DNA of 6,187 nt from Pseudomonadota bacterium (GCA_015486445.1 WFRT01000205.1:1-6187), one strand, 5' to 3'. Shown: positions 1 through 5,794, counted from the first letter of the stretch. Program-made: numbers and translations. Notes: generated by a model from the letters alone, not told the origin.

Positions 1-676
1 CGATATCACTGACAACATACCAGTCGTAGCCACCCTCACGGCCATCATGGAATTCAAACACCCGGCCCGGCTGCGGCTGTTCAACTATCTTTTCCACCAG
101 CCCAGCCAAATCTTCGACGTGGAGTAGAGAAAAACGGGAGCGCCCGGAGCCGGGGATTACGGCAAGGCCCCGGGCCAGCAGGCGAAAAAGCGGCAGCATC
201 TCGCGGTCACCGGGCCCGTAGACCGCCGGCGGCCGCAGGATCGTAAACTCAACTCCCGCCCCGCTTTTCTGCAGGCACTCCTCTCCCGCTCTTTTGCTGA
301 CCGCATACCAGGACAACTCCGGCACCCGGGCCGCGAGGGAGGAAAAATGGATTATCCGGGGAGGGTTTCTGCTACTTTTAACCACCTCAAGCAGGTTTCC
401 CAGGCCCGTAACATTGACCCGGGCAAAATCAGCAAAACCGGCTCCGCGCACCAGCCCGGCACAATGGATAACAACTTCGACCCCTTCCAGCAGCCGGCGC
501 AGGCTGGCGAAATCTTCCAGGCAGCCGGCAACGGTTTCGTACTCAGCACCCCGGGCCGGACTCCGGCCCGGACGCAGCAGCCCTTTCACCTGCCAGCCCG
601 ACCCGCCGAGACTCGAAGCCAGGAAACCGCCGATAAAGCCGCTGACCCCGGTAATCGCGATTTGACCTTTTACCAT
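1..676 (-). CDS. Extended SDR / NAD-dependent epimerase-dehydratase family reductase, C-terminus cut by window edge; candidate ceramide reductase (CerR)
   Basis: About 225 codons are present; the frame is still open at base 1, so the C-terminus is missing. The product opens MVKGQIAITGVSGFIGGFL: a Rossmann beta strand followed by the NAD(P)-binding GxxGxxG (G10, G13, G16). The SDR catalytic set is visible: S112/S113 in HFSSLAA, then Y124 and K128 in WYAVSK, with the usual 12-residue Ser-Tyr spacing. LRPPAVYGPGD and the later LLHVEDLA stretch are typical of extended SDRs. The ATG at 676 is the only nearby start in frame; its ribosome site is weak (AGAGAG, rather far upstream). The gene lies 117 bp downstream of the acyl-AMP ligase on the same strand, beyond an intrinsic terminator. 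Beside a ligase and a ceramide-synthase-like gene, reduction of 3-ketoceramide is the likeliest role. This is inferred from context; sugar-nucleotide or 3-beta-hydroxysteroid-type substrates fit the fold equally well. Confidence 0.88.
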   Translation of the reverse strand, partial: MVKGQIAITGVSGFIGGFLASSLGGSGWQVKGLLRPGRSPARGAEYETVAGCLEDFASLRRLLEGVEVVIHCAGLVRGAGFADFARVNVTGLGNLLEVVKSSRNPPRIIHFSSLAARVPELSWYAVSKRAGEECLQKSGAGVEFTILRPPAVYGPGDREMLPLFRLLARGLAVIPGSGRSRFSLLHVEDLAGLVEKIVEQPQPGRVFEFHDGREGGYDWYVVSDI

Positions 677-709
677 TACGGGTAAGCTCTCTTTCTGTCG
701 GAGCGCGGG

Positions 710-746
710 AAAAAATAATCCCGGCGCTTGACAAGACAGCCGGGAT
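710..746 (-). terminator. Intrinsic terminator after the acyl-AMP ligase gene
   Basis: Read on the minus strand, an 8-bp perfect stem (ATCCCGGC at 746-739 pairing with GCCGGGAT at 725-718) encloses a 13-base loop, which itself contains CTTG/CAAG complementarity. It is followed by TA and six T (715-710). This is a textbook rho-independent shape in the direction of the ligase gene, starting about 48 bases past its stop codon. On the plus strand there is no U-tract, so it should act in one direction only. It would reduce read-through into the SDR gene. Confidence 0.75.
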
Positions 747-793
747 ATAAGGCAAACAAAAATTACGGATAAAAACAGGCGTCACATTGCGAT

Positions 794-2566
794 TCAAACA
801 GCCTGTTCATCAATGTCGGGGAAGGAGTAGAGAGTCTCGCTGACCGCCAGTTTCTCCAGGGGATGACGCTTCAGGAAACCGTTCCGGGCCCCGGAGCGGG
901 AAAGCTTGCCGGAAGTTGTCCGGGGCAGGGTATTGCGGGGCACCAGTTCGACCAGGCATTCGATACCCAGTTCTTCCCGCACCCGGGCGTGCAGGCGCAG
1001 CGCCAGGTCGGCCCGGGCGGTCTGGTCCAGTTCCCGGCACTGGACCACCAGCACGGCCTTTTCCCAGCCATCGGTTGCGGCAATGGAAAAAGCCGAGGAG
1101 TCGCCGGGCCGCACTTCGGACTGCTGCTCGGCAATGAACTCGATATCCTGGGGCCAGATATTGCGCCCGTTGATAATAATCAGGTCTTTCTCGCGGCCGG
1201 TAATCACCAGGCTGCCATCCAGCATGTAGGCAAGATCGCCGGTATTGAGCCAGCCGTCAGCGGAAAGCACGTCCCGGGTCTCCTGCTCCTTGCCGAGATA
1301 ACCCGACATGACGCTGTCGCCCCGAACAAACAGGGTGCCGCAGTGGCGCTCCGGCAGAGGCCGGCCAGCCTCATCCCGAATCTCGAGCTCGAATCCGGGC
1401 AGGGGCCGGCCGCAGACAACAAATTCCCGAACCCGGCCGGCGGCCTCGAGGTCGCTGACGGAACGGGCGATCCGGCCCCGGGAAAAATTTTCGGCGTCAA
1501 CCGCATCCACGGCGTAGCTTTGGTCAAGTTCGGCGAAGCTGACCGCAAGAGAGCACTCGGCCATCCCGTAGCAGGGCAGGAAAGCGTGCCGGTCAAAACC
1601 GCTCTTTTCCATGATTTCGGCAAAACGGGACAGGGCCTCGGGGCGGATAATCTCGGCTCCGACCCCGGCCACTCTCCAGGAAGCAAGATCGTAACTGTCA
1701 CAGGGCTGGTCGCGGAGGCGGTGGGCGCAGAGTTCGTAGCCAAAAGGAGGACTGAAAGAGATGGTACCCCGGTTGCGGCTTAAAAGTTCGAGCCAGAGCC
1801 GGGGCCGCATGGCGAAATCGCGGGTATCCAGGTAATCCACCGAGAGCTGGGAGGCCATCGGGGCGAGAACCATGCCGACCAGGCCCATGTCATGATAATA
1901 GGGCAGCCAGGAACAGCAGCGGTCCCCTTTCCTGATTTTGACCCCGTGCCGAACGATCGCGGCCAGGTTGTGCATCACCGCTTTCTGGGTGATAATAACC
2001 CCCCGGGGATAGCGGGTGCTGCCGGAAGTGTACTGCAGGTAGGCAACCTCGTCAACCCCGCTGGGGTTGAGCGGAGCCTTCCCCCGGGGCTCCGGCAAGC
2101 CGGCAATCTCGCCGACAAAGGCAAGTTCGCAGCCATCCACCGCCTGATGCAGAAAGGGAAGGTAGTCGGTCGGGGCCAGGGCGACCGCGGCCCGGCAGTC
2201 CCGCACCAGGCGCCGCAACTGTTCTTCGAAAGCCTGCCGGCCGCCGAGAAACATCGTCGCCGGCAGCGGCACCGGCACCAGGCCGACATACTGGCAGGCG
2301 AAAAAGGCCTGCATGAAGTCAGGACCGGTATTGGCGATCAAGGCCACCCGGCTGCCGCGTTCAAGCTTCAAGGCACTCAGACGCCCGGCAATCTCCTGCA
2401 CTTCAGCTCGCAGACCGGCATAGGGCAACACCGATTTCAAACGCCCGCGGCCATCATAAAAATTGTACCCGGTGTCACCCTCGGCCGCATAATCGAGCGC
2501 TGCCGCCAGGGTTTTGAAATCGGCTCCCCGTAACGGGATGTTGTTTTCGGTTGGAGTACTGTCCAT
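794..2566 (-). CDS. Fatty acyl-AMP ligase (FAAL-type adenylate-forming enzyme), candidate acyl-ACP synthetase of sphingolipid synthesis
   Basis: A complete 590-residue ANL-superfamily enzyme of usual FAAL length. Motifs in order: AMP/phosphate loop YTSGSTRYPRG (179-189), SWLPYYHDMG (H225-G228) characteristic of FAAL-like proteins, YGMAE (333-337), NTGD (D444), the hinge stretch TGREKDLIIINGRN (about 456-469) followed by WPQDIE, and the A10 lysine K554 in LPRTTSGKLSR. It should adenylate a fatty acid and pass it to an acyl carrier protein. The phosphate loop has R at the usual second Gly (STR, not STG) and R188 for Lys, which is tolerated in FAALs. No transmembrane segment or fused carrier domain is seen, so the partner ACP must be separate. 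The ATG at 2566 is preceded closely by GGCAGGAT. In Caulobacter ceramide synthesis an acyl-ACP synthetase (AasR) works with CerR and bCerS; this gene is a good candidate for that role. A polyketide or other lipid-loading role is the alternative. Confidence 0.93.
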   Translation of the reverse strand: MDSTPTENNIPLRGADFKTLAAALDYAAEGDTGYNFYDGRGRLKSVLPYAGLRAEVQEIAGRLSALKLERGSRVALIANTGPDFMQAFFACQYVGLVPVPLPATMFLGGRQAFEEQLRRLVRDCRAAVALAPTDYLPFLHQAVDGCELAFVGEIAGLPEPRGKAPLNPSGVDEVAYLQYTSGSTRYPRGVIITQKAVMHNLAAIVRHGVKIRKGDRCCSWLPYYHDMGLVGMVLAPMASQLSVDYLDTRDFAMRPRLWLELLSRNRGTISFSPPFGYELCAHRLRDQPCDSYDLASWRVAGVGAEIIRPEALSRFAEIMEKSGFDRHAFLPCYGMAECSLAVSFAELDQSYAVDAVDAENFSRGRIARSVSDLEAAGRVREFVVCGRPLPGFELEIRDEAGRPLPERHCGTLFVRGDSVMSGYLGKEQETRDVLSADGWLNTGDLAYMLDGSLVITGREKDLIIINGRNIWPQDIEFIAEQQSEVRPGDSSAFSIAATDGWEKAVLVVQCRELDQTARADLALRLHARVREELGIECLVELVPRNTLPRTTSGKLSRSGARNGFLKRHPLEKLAVSETLYSFPDIDEQAV

Positions 2567-2624
2567 ATCCTGCCAACCCCCATGCCGGGGACTAAATATT
2601 TAACAGCTTAAATACACAAACCTC

Positions 2625-2639
2625 CCGCCGACCCGGCGG
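2625..2639 (-). other. GC-rich hairpin in the presumed 5' leader of the ligase gene
   Basis: CCGCCG (2625-2630) and CGGCGG (2634-2639) form a perfect 6-bp stem with a 3-base loop, about 60 bases upstream of the ligase ATG. No T-run follows on either strand, so it is not a terminator. It could stabilise or shape the leader RNA, or be chance in GC-rich DNA. Confidence 0.3.
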
Positions 2640-2672
2640 AAAGCCCGCGAAACCGTTTTCAACTGCGACACG

Positions 2673-2710
2673 AAAAAGCCCGGGCGGCAAACCCGAGAGC
2701 GCTATCTCTC
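2673..2710 (-). promoter_or_regulatory. Possible attenuator: terminator hairpin overlapped by an alternative hairpin
   Basis: On the minus strand, CTCGGG (2697-2692) can pair with CCCGGG (2684-2679; one G-U pair) across a 7-base loop, followed by C and five T (2677-2673), which is terminator-like. Immediately upstream, GAGAG (2710-2706) can pair with CTCTC (2699-2695). The CTC at 2697-2695 belongs to both stems, so the two hairpins exclude each other, as in terminator/antiterminator switches. The stems are short (5-6 bp), so this is a candidate only. Confidence 0.3.
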
Positions 2711-2720
2711 CTGTCGACAA

Positions 2721-2820
2721 CAGCCGGTTTTCACCAGACTGACGGACAAAAGACCTTATGGATTATAATCTTAAACCAAAACTACCGCAAAAGTCAAATA
2801 TTTTTACCTCAAACCGGCTG
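2721..2820. repeat. 10-bp perfect inverted repeat flanking the candidate divergent promoter core
   Basis: CAGCCGGTTT (2721-2730) is the exact reverse complement of AAACCGGCTG (2811-2820). The arms are 80 bp apart, and the A+T-rich segment between them contains the 10-bp palindrome GATTATAATC (2761-2770), which presents TATAAT on both strands. The spacing would suit two operator half-sites or two regulator-binding sites around a promoter. A 10-bp match in a region of this size is not very improbable by chance. Confidence 0.35.
2762..2790 (-). promoter_or_regulatory. Candidate sigma-70 promoter for the ligase gene
   Basis: Minus strand: TTGCGG (2790-2785), a 17-base spacer, then a perfect -10 TATAAT (2767-2762). 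The -35 matches only the TTG part of TTGACA, but the -10 and spacing are ideal. Transcription would start near 2755, giving a leader of roughly 190 bases that contains the attenuator-like and GC-rich hairpins. The nearby TTGACT is 24 bases from the -10 and too far away. Confidence 0.45.
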
Positions 2821-2894
2821 CAAGCCCCCGGGCCGCACCCGCAAGTTGCGATTTTAGCGTACGATTTTCACGCGCGGTCCGCCGGAAAACATTA

Positions 2895-2984
2895 TCACCC
2901 CGCTAACAGTAATATTATGAAGAAAACATGAAGACGGCCCGGGAAATTAAAATTGACAGGAGAGCAAAAGGCGGATAGAAACAT
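2895..2984 (-). CDS. Possible 29-residue hydrophobic-tailed small protein with a strong Shine-Dalgarno
   Basis: Minus-strand ATG at 2984, stop TGA at 2897-2895. It is preceded by AGGAGGT (2999-2993) with an 8-base spacer, the best ribosome-binding match in the window and better than those of the large genes. The peptide starts MFLSAFCSPVN and ends HVFFIILLLAG, a short strongly hydrophobic tail. It lies antisense to the region just ahead of the ceramide-synthase-like gene. No promoter was seen upstream for it. The same frame is open far upstream as an antisense shadow of the plus-strand genes, so the ORF itself carries little weight; the ribosome site is the argument. It may be a membrane micro-peptide or a coincidence. 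Confidence 0.25.
   Translation of the reverse strand: MFLSAFCSPVNFNFPGRLHVFFIILLLAG
2953..2981 (+). promoter_or_regulatory. Candidate sigma-70 promoter for the ceramide-synthase-like gene
   Basis: A perfect -35 TTGACA (2953-2958), an exact 17-base spacer, then TAGAAA (2976-2981), which matches TATAAT at four of six positions. Transcription would start near 2988, leaving a leader of about 60 bases before the ATG at 3051. If this is the start site, the mini-ORF beginning at 2983 would not be on the mRNA. Confidence 0.5.
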
Positions 2985-3054
2985 GTTTGTGCACCTCCTG
3001 GAACCACCGGGCGTGCCGAGCCGACAATCCCCTGCTTCGGACTTTCTCTCATGA
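2983..3054 (+). CDS. Possible 23-codon leader ORF overlapping the bCerS-like start by ATGA
   Basis: ATG at 2983, preceded by AAGGCGGA (2968-2975) with a 7-base gap. It is open for 23 codons (peptide begins MFVHLLEPPG) and stops at TGA 3052-3054, which overlaps the ATG at 3051 as ATGA. The downstream gene has hardly any ribosome site of its own (only GGA, 9 bases ahead), so termination-reinitiation coupling would explain its translation. Against this, the best promoter predicts a start just downstream of 2983. The peptide resembles nothing I recognise. Confidence 0.3.
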   Translation: MFVHLLEPPGVPSRQSPASDFLS

Positions 3055-4190
3055 CCAACAGCCAACTGCGTATCAAGCCCGCTGAAGGCCGCGCCGGGCG
3101 CGCCGAGTTCATTCGGGTTCCCTGGCGGCTTTACCGGGACGACCCGGCCTGGGTCCCGCCCCTGCTGCTTGACAAAAAGCTGCAGTTGTCCCCGAAAAAC
3201 CCCTATTTTCAACACGCCCGGGCGGCTTTCTGGACAGCCTGGCGGGGCCCCACGCCGGTGGGGCGGATCAGCGCCCAGATAGACCAGCTCCACCTCCAGC
3301 GTTACGACGACGACTGCGGCTTCTTCGGCATGCTCGAGGCCGAAAACAACCCCGAAACCTTTGCCGCCCTGCTCCAGACGGCCGAGTCCTGGCTCCGGCG
3401 CCAGGGCATGAAACGAATCCGCGGCCCCTTCAACCTCTCGATCAATCAGGAGTGCGGCCTGCTGGTCGAGGGTTTCGACACACCGCCCTACATCATGATG
3501 GGCCATGCCCGGCCCTACTACGCCTCCCGGCTTGCCGAACTCGGCTACCACGGAGAAAAGGATCTTCTCGCCTACCAGGTTGAGCCCTGGTTCAAGACTC
3601 CCCGGGCCATGACCATAGCCATCCGCCGAATGGGCGGCCGGGTCACGACCCGCCGGCTCGCCACCACAAAGATCGACGAGGAGATGAAACTTCTCGGGGA
3701 CATTTTCAACGACGCCTGGTCGGAAAACTGGGGCTTCATACCGATGACCCCGGCTGAAATCAAGCAGATGGGCGAGGAACTCCGCTACCTGGTCCCGCGC
3801 CGGGGCATCATCTTCGCGATGGTCGACGGGGAACCGGCGGGGATGATCGTCGGCCTGCCCAACCTCAACGAGGCGATTGCCGATCTCAACGGCCGGCTCC
3901 TGCCCTTCGGCTGGGCCCGGCTCCTCTGGCGGCTCAAGATCGGCTACCCGAAAAGCGGCCGGGTGGCCCTGATGGGAATTCGCAAAAAGTTCCAGCACGG
4001 CACCCTGGGGGCGGCCCTGGCCTTCACCCTGATCGACCAGGCCAGGATGCATTTTGTCCGCATGGGAGTCACCGAGGTGGAACAGTCCTGGATCCTCGAA
4101 GACAACGAAGGCATGCGCAAGATCCTGGAAGCCATCGGCAGCCGCATTTCCAAACGCTACCGCATCTACGGGCGGCGACTTGAGGGCTGA
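3051..4190 (+). CDS. bcerS: GNAT-like N-acyltransferase, candidate bacterial ceramide synthase (bCerS)
   Basis: A 379-residue soluble protein with no signal peptide or membrane helix. It opens with FIRVPWRLYRDDPAWVPPLLL (about 20-40), a hallmark of a GNAT-superfamily group often annotated only as hypothetical or N-acetyltransferase. A conserved central block holds GPFNLSINQECGLLVEGF (125-142) and PPYIMMGHARPYY (145-157), then NDAWSENWGFIPMT (220-233). The C-terminal GNAT part has GMIVGLPNLNEA (264-275) and VEQSWILEDNEGMRKILE (343-360). From memory this is the family of Caulobacter bCerS, which N-acylates 3-ketosphinganine to 3-ketoceramide. The divergent acyl ligase and SDR agree with that, because those are its known pathway partners. 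ATG 3051 is the only in-frame start after the TAG at 2976. It is followed at 18 bp by a nucleotidyltransferase gene, probably the same operon. The fold is fairly sure; the substrate is inferred. Confidence 0.8.
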   Translation: MTNSQLRIKPAEGRAGRAEFIRVPWRLYRDDPAWVPPLLLDKKLQLSPKNPYFQHARAAFWTAWRGPTPVGRISAQIDQLHLQRYDDDCGFFGMLEAENNPETFAALLQTAESWLRRQGMKRIRGPFNLSINQECGLLVEGFDTPPYIMMGHARPYYASRLAELGYHGEKDLLAYQVEPWFKTPRAMTIAIRRMGGRVTTRRLATTKIDEEMKLLGDIFNDAWSENWGFIPMTPAEIKQMGEELRYLVPRRGIIFAMVDGEPAGMIVGLPNLNEAIADLNGRLLPFGWARLLWRLKIGYPKSGRVALMGIRKKFQHGTLGAALAFTLIDQARMHFVRMGVTEVEQSWILEDNEGMRKILEAIGSRISKRYRIYGRRLEG

Positions 4191-4208
4191 GCAGGCGGAC
4201 AGGAACCC

Positions 4209-5024
4209 ATGAACAAAAAGTTCACCGCCCTCGTGCTGGCCGGAGACCGGGGTCCCGAAGATCCCCTGCTTCAGGCCGCCGGCGTTCCCGGCAAGGCCCT
4301 GGTAGAGATCAACGGCCAAATCATGCTGGCAAGGGTCATCGAAGCCCTGCTTGAAGCCGCCGAGGTCGACCGAGTCATGGTCTCCGGCCCCCCCGGAGAC
4401 ATCGTCGAAGGTTCCCAAACCTTAAAAAAGCTGCTGGCCCGGCCCCGGGTCGGCTGGCGGGAAAACGCGGCTTCCCCGAGCCGCAGCGCCGAACAGGCGC
4501 TGTGTGAAATCGCCCCGGAAAAACCGGTGCTGCTGACAACCGCCGACCACGCCCTGCTGCAGCCTGAAATGGTGGATTTTTTCTGCCGGCAGGCAGGAGA
4601 AAGCCGGGCCGACCTGGCCGTGGGCATGGAGGACTACCGGCTTCTTGAGAAAGCCTATCCGGAAAGCCGCAGGACCGTGACCCGCTTCAGGGACGGGCCA
4701 TACTGCTCCTGCAACCTGTTTGCTTTCCTGACCCCGCAAAGCCGGGGCGCGGCCCATTTCTGGCGGCAGGTGGAGCAGGAGCGCAAGAAACCCCTGCGGC
4801 TGATCTCCCTCTGCGGCTGGCCTACCGTGCTGAGTTTCATGCTCGGCCGCCTGACCCTGGACGATGCCCTGCAGCGCCTGGCCCGGCGCATGGGGCTGTC
4901 GGCAAAGGCCATCCGGATGCCCTTTGCCGAGGCCGCCATCGATGTCGACAAGCCGGAAGACCTGGAACTGGTGCGAAAAATTGTCTCCGCCCGGGCCCCA
5001 GCCCCGGAAAAAGATCCGGATTAA
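4209..5024 (+). CDS. Divergent MobA-like nucleotidyltransferase (GT-A fold NTP transferase)
   Basis: 271 residues. The N-terminus TALVLAGDRGPEDPL (6-20) followed by GKALVEINGQIMLARVIEAL (28-47) follows the layout of NTP transferases (Rossmann strand, loop, then a lysine before the first helix). The usual GGxSxRMG loop is replaced by GDRGPEDPL plus an insertion. TTADH (110-114) supplies the metal-binding Asp (D113), and AIDVDKPEDLELV (243-255) the second acidic site near the C-terminus. YCSCN (165-169) is a distinctive cysteine pair. It probably transfers a nucleotide to a small phosphorylated compound; the substrate is unknown. AGGAA lies just before the ATG, and the gene follows the bCerS-like gene by 18 bp, so co-transcription is likely. 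That placement suggests a step in adding a head group to ceramide. A molybdopterin or sugar-phosphate role is less likely because of the altered loop and the neighbours. Confidence 0.82.
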   Translation: MNKKFTALVLAGDRGPEDPLLQAAGVPGKALVEINGQIMLARVIEALLEAAEVDRVMVSGPPGDIVEGSQTLKKLLARPRVGWRENAASPSRSAEQALCEIAPEKPVLLTTADHALLQPEMVDFFCRQAGESRADLAVGMEDYRLLEKAYPESRRTVTRFRDGPYCSCNLFAFLTPQSRGAAHFWRQVEQERKKPLRLISLCGWPTVLSFMLGRLTLDDALQRLARRMGLSAKAIRMPFAEAAIDVDKPEDLELVRKIVSARAPAPEKDPD

Positions 5025-5764
5025 AGTCCCAGCCGGCCAGCTTGAACCAGCTTCTCGGCCCGCTCAAGATCCTCCGGGAAATCGATCTCCTGCCAGTCCA
5101 GACCGGCCACCGAACAGGTCCAGACCCGATCTTCGCTCGCCATCTCATCGATCACCGAAAGATACCAGCGCCGCCGGGCCGCCTCGTTTTCCAGGGCCTT
5201 CCCGAGGGAGCGGCGAAACCAGTCGCCTCCCCGGTCCCGAAACAGGATCATCCCGATCGATTCCCCGTCGACTTCGTCCAGGGCCAGGTCCTTGCCGATT
5301 CGCACCAGCCTTTCGCCGTCAAGCCTGACCTTCATGTCGTCGGCATCGTAAGCCGATTTCCGGCTGATGGTCACGGTAACCGGCTCCCGGGCCCCGGCAA
5401 GCAGGCGCTCCAGGGCTTTTTTTTCAAAAATCGTATCCCCGTTGATGAGCAGGAAATCACCCTCCATCAGGGATCTGGCCCGCCAGCAGCTGACAAGGTT
5501 GTCGGAGGTGGCGAATTCCCGGTTGTACAGAGTCTCAACCCGTAATCCCAGCCGCTTAACGTACTCCTTGCCGATTTCATCATCAACCAGTCCGGCCCCG
5601 TACCCGGTGACCACGGTCACCAGTTCGACACCGTTGGCGGCCAGCACTTCCAACTGCCAGCCCAGTACCGATTTGCCCGCCAGGGGCAGCAGGCACTTGG
5701 GCCGGTCGGCGGTCAGCGGCAACAGTCGCTTGCCCTGACCGGCACTGAGAATTACGGCTTTCAT
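5021..5764 (-). CDS. LicC-like nucleotidyltransferase (phosphocholine / inositol-phosphate cytidylyltransferase type)
   Basis: 247 residues, complete. It begins MKAVILSAGQGKRLLPLTAD (1-20), the G-x-G-x-R nucleotide loop, and continues RPKCLLPLAGKSVLGWQLE with K23. YNREFATSDNLVS (80-92) is the stretch typical of LicC-like cytidylyltransferases (N..F..T.N..S). LLINGD (105-110) gives metal-binding D110, and WQEIDFPEDLERA (224-236) the second site at D228. The family activates phosphocholine, phosphoethanolamine, inositol phosphate or related phospho-alcohols with CTP; which one cannot be read from sequence. The start at 5764 is supported by CTGGAG with a 5-base spacer. It is convergent with the MobA-like gene, and their stops overlap in TTAA. 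Next to ceramide genes, making a CDP-activated head group for a sphingolipid is an attractive role; a capsule or lipopolysaccharide decoration role is the alternative. Confidence 0.88.
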   Translation of the reverse strand: MKAVILSAGQGKRLLPLTADRPKCLLPLAGKSVLGWQLEVLAANGVELVTVVTGYGAGLVDDEIGKEYVKRLGLRVETLYNREFATSDNLVSCWRARSLMEGDFLLINGDTIFEKKALERLLAGAREPVTVTISRKSAYDADDMKVRLDGERLVRIGKDLALDEVDGESIGMILFRDRGGDWFRRSLGKALENEAARRRWYLSVIDEMASEDRVWTCSVAGLDWQEIDFPEDLERAEKLVQAGRLGL

Positions 5765-5794
5765 GCAAACTCCAGCAAAGGTGACAAGATTACA

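Larger units (their letters stand above)
2567..3050. promoter_or_regulatory. Divergent control region between the ligase and the ceramide-synthase-like gene
   Basis: About 480 bp without a long gene lies between two divergently transcribed genes, and it is visibly richer in A+T than the flanking coding DNA, especially 2745-2810 and 2885-2985. It holds candidate promoters for each direction, a 10-bp inverted repeat around a palindromic -10 element, two hairpins in the presumed ligase leader, and short open frames just ahead of 3051. The individual elements are listed separately. The arrangement suggests coordinated control of the two arms of the cluster; no known operator was recognised. Confidence 0.6.

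Noticed and set aside
543..797. 84-codon minus-strand frame starting just past the ligase stop
   Set aside because: TTG start without a ribosome site; it runs through the terminator and out of frame into the SDR gene, which has proper Rossmann motifs.
863..1783. 306-codon plus-strand frame, with others at 1892-2533
   Set aside because: Shadows of the acyl-AMP ligase, which carries all ANL motifs on the minus strand.
2739..2769. Plus-strand promoter using CTGACG and the palindromic TATAAT
   Set aside because: The spacer is 19 bases with an imperfect -35. The TTGACA-17-TAGAAA site nearer the gene is a better candidate.
2895..4418. 507-codon open frame on the minus strand
   Set aside because: It is antisense to the bCerS-like gene and part of the next gene. 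Its translation is low-complexity (many G, H, D, A, with no domain pattern), as expected for the complement of GC-rich codons. The plus-strand protein has clear family motifs.
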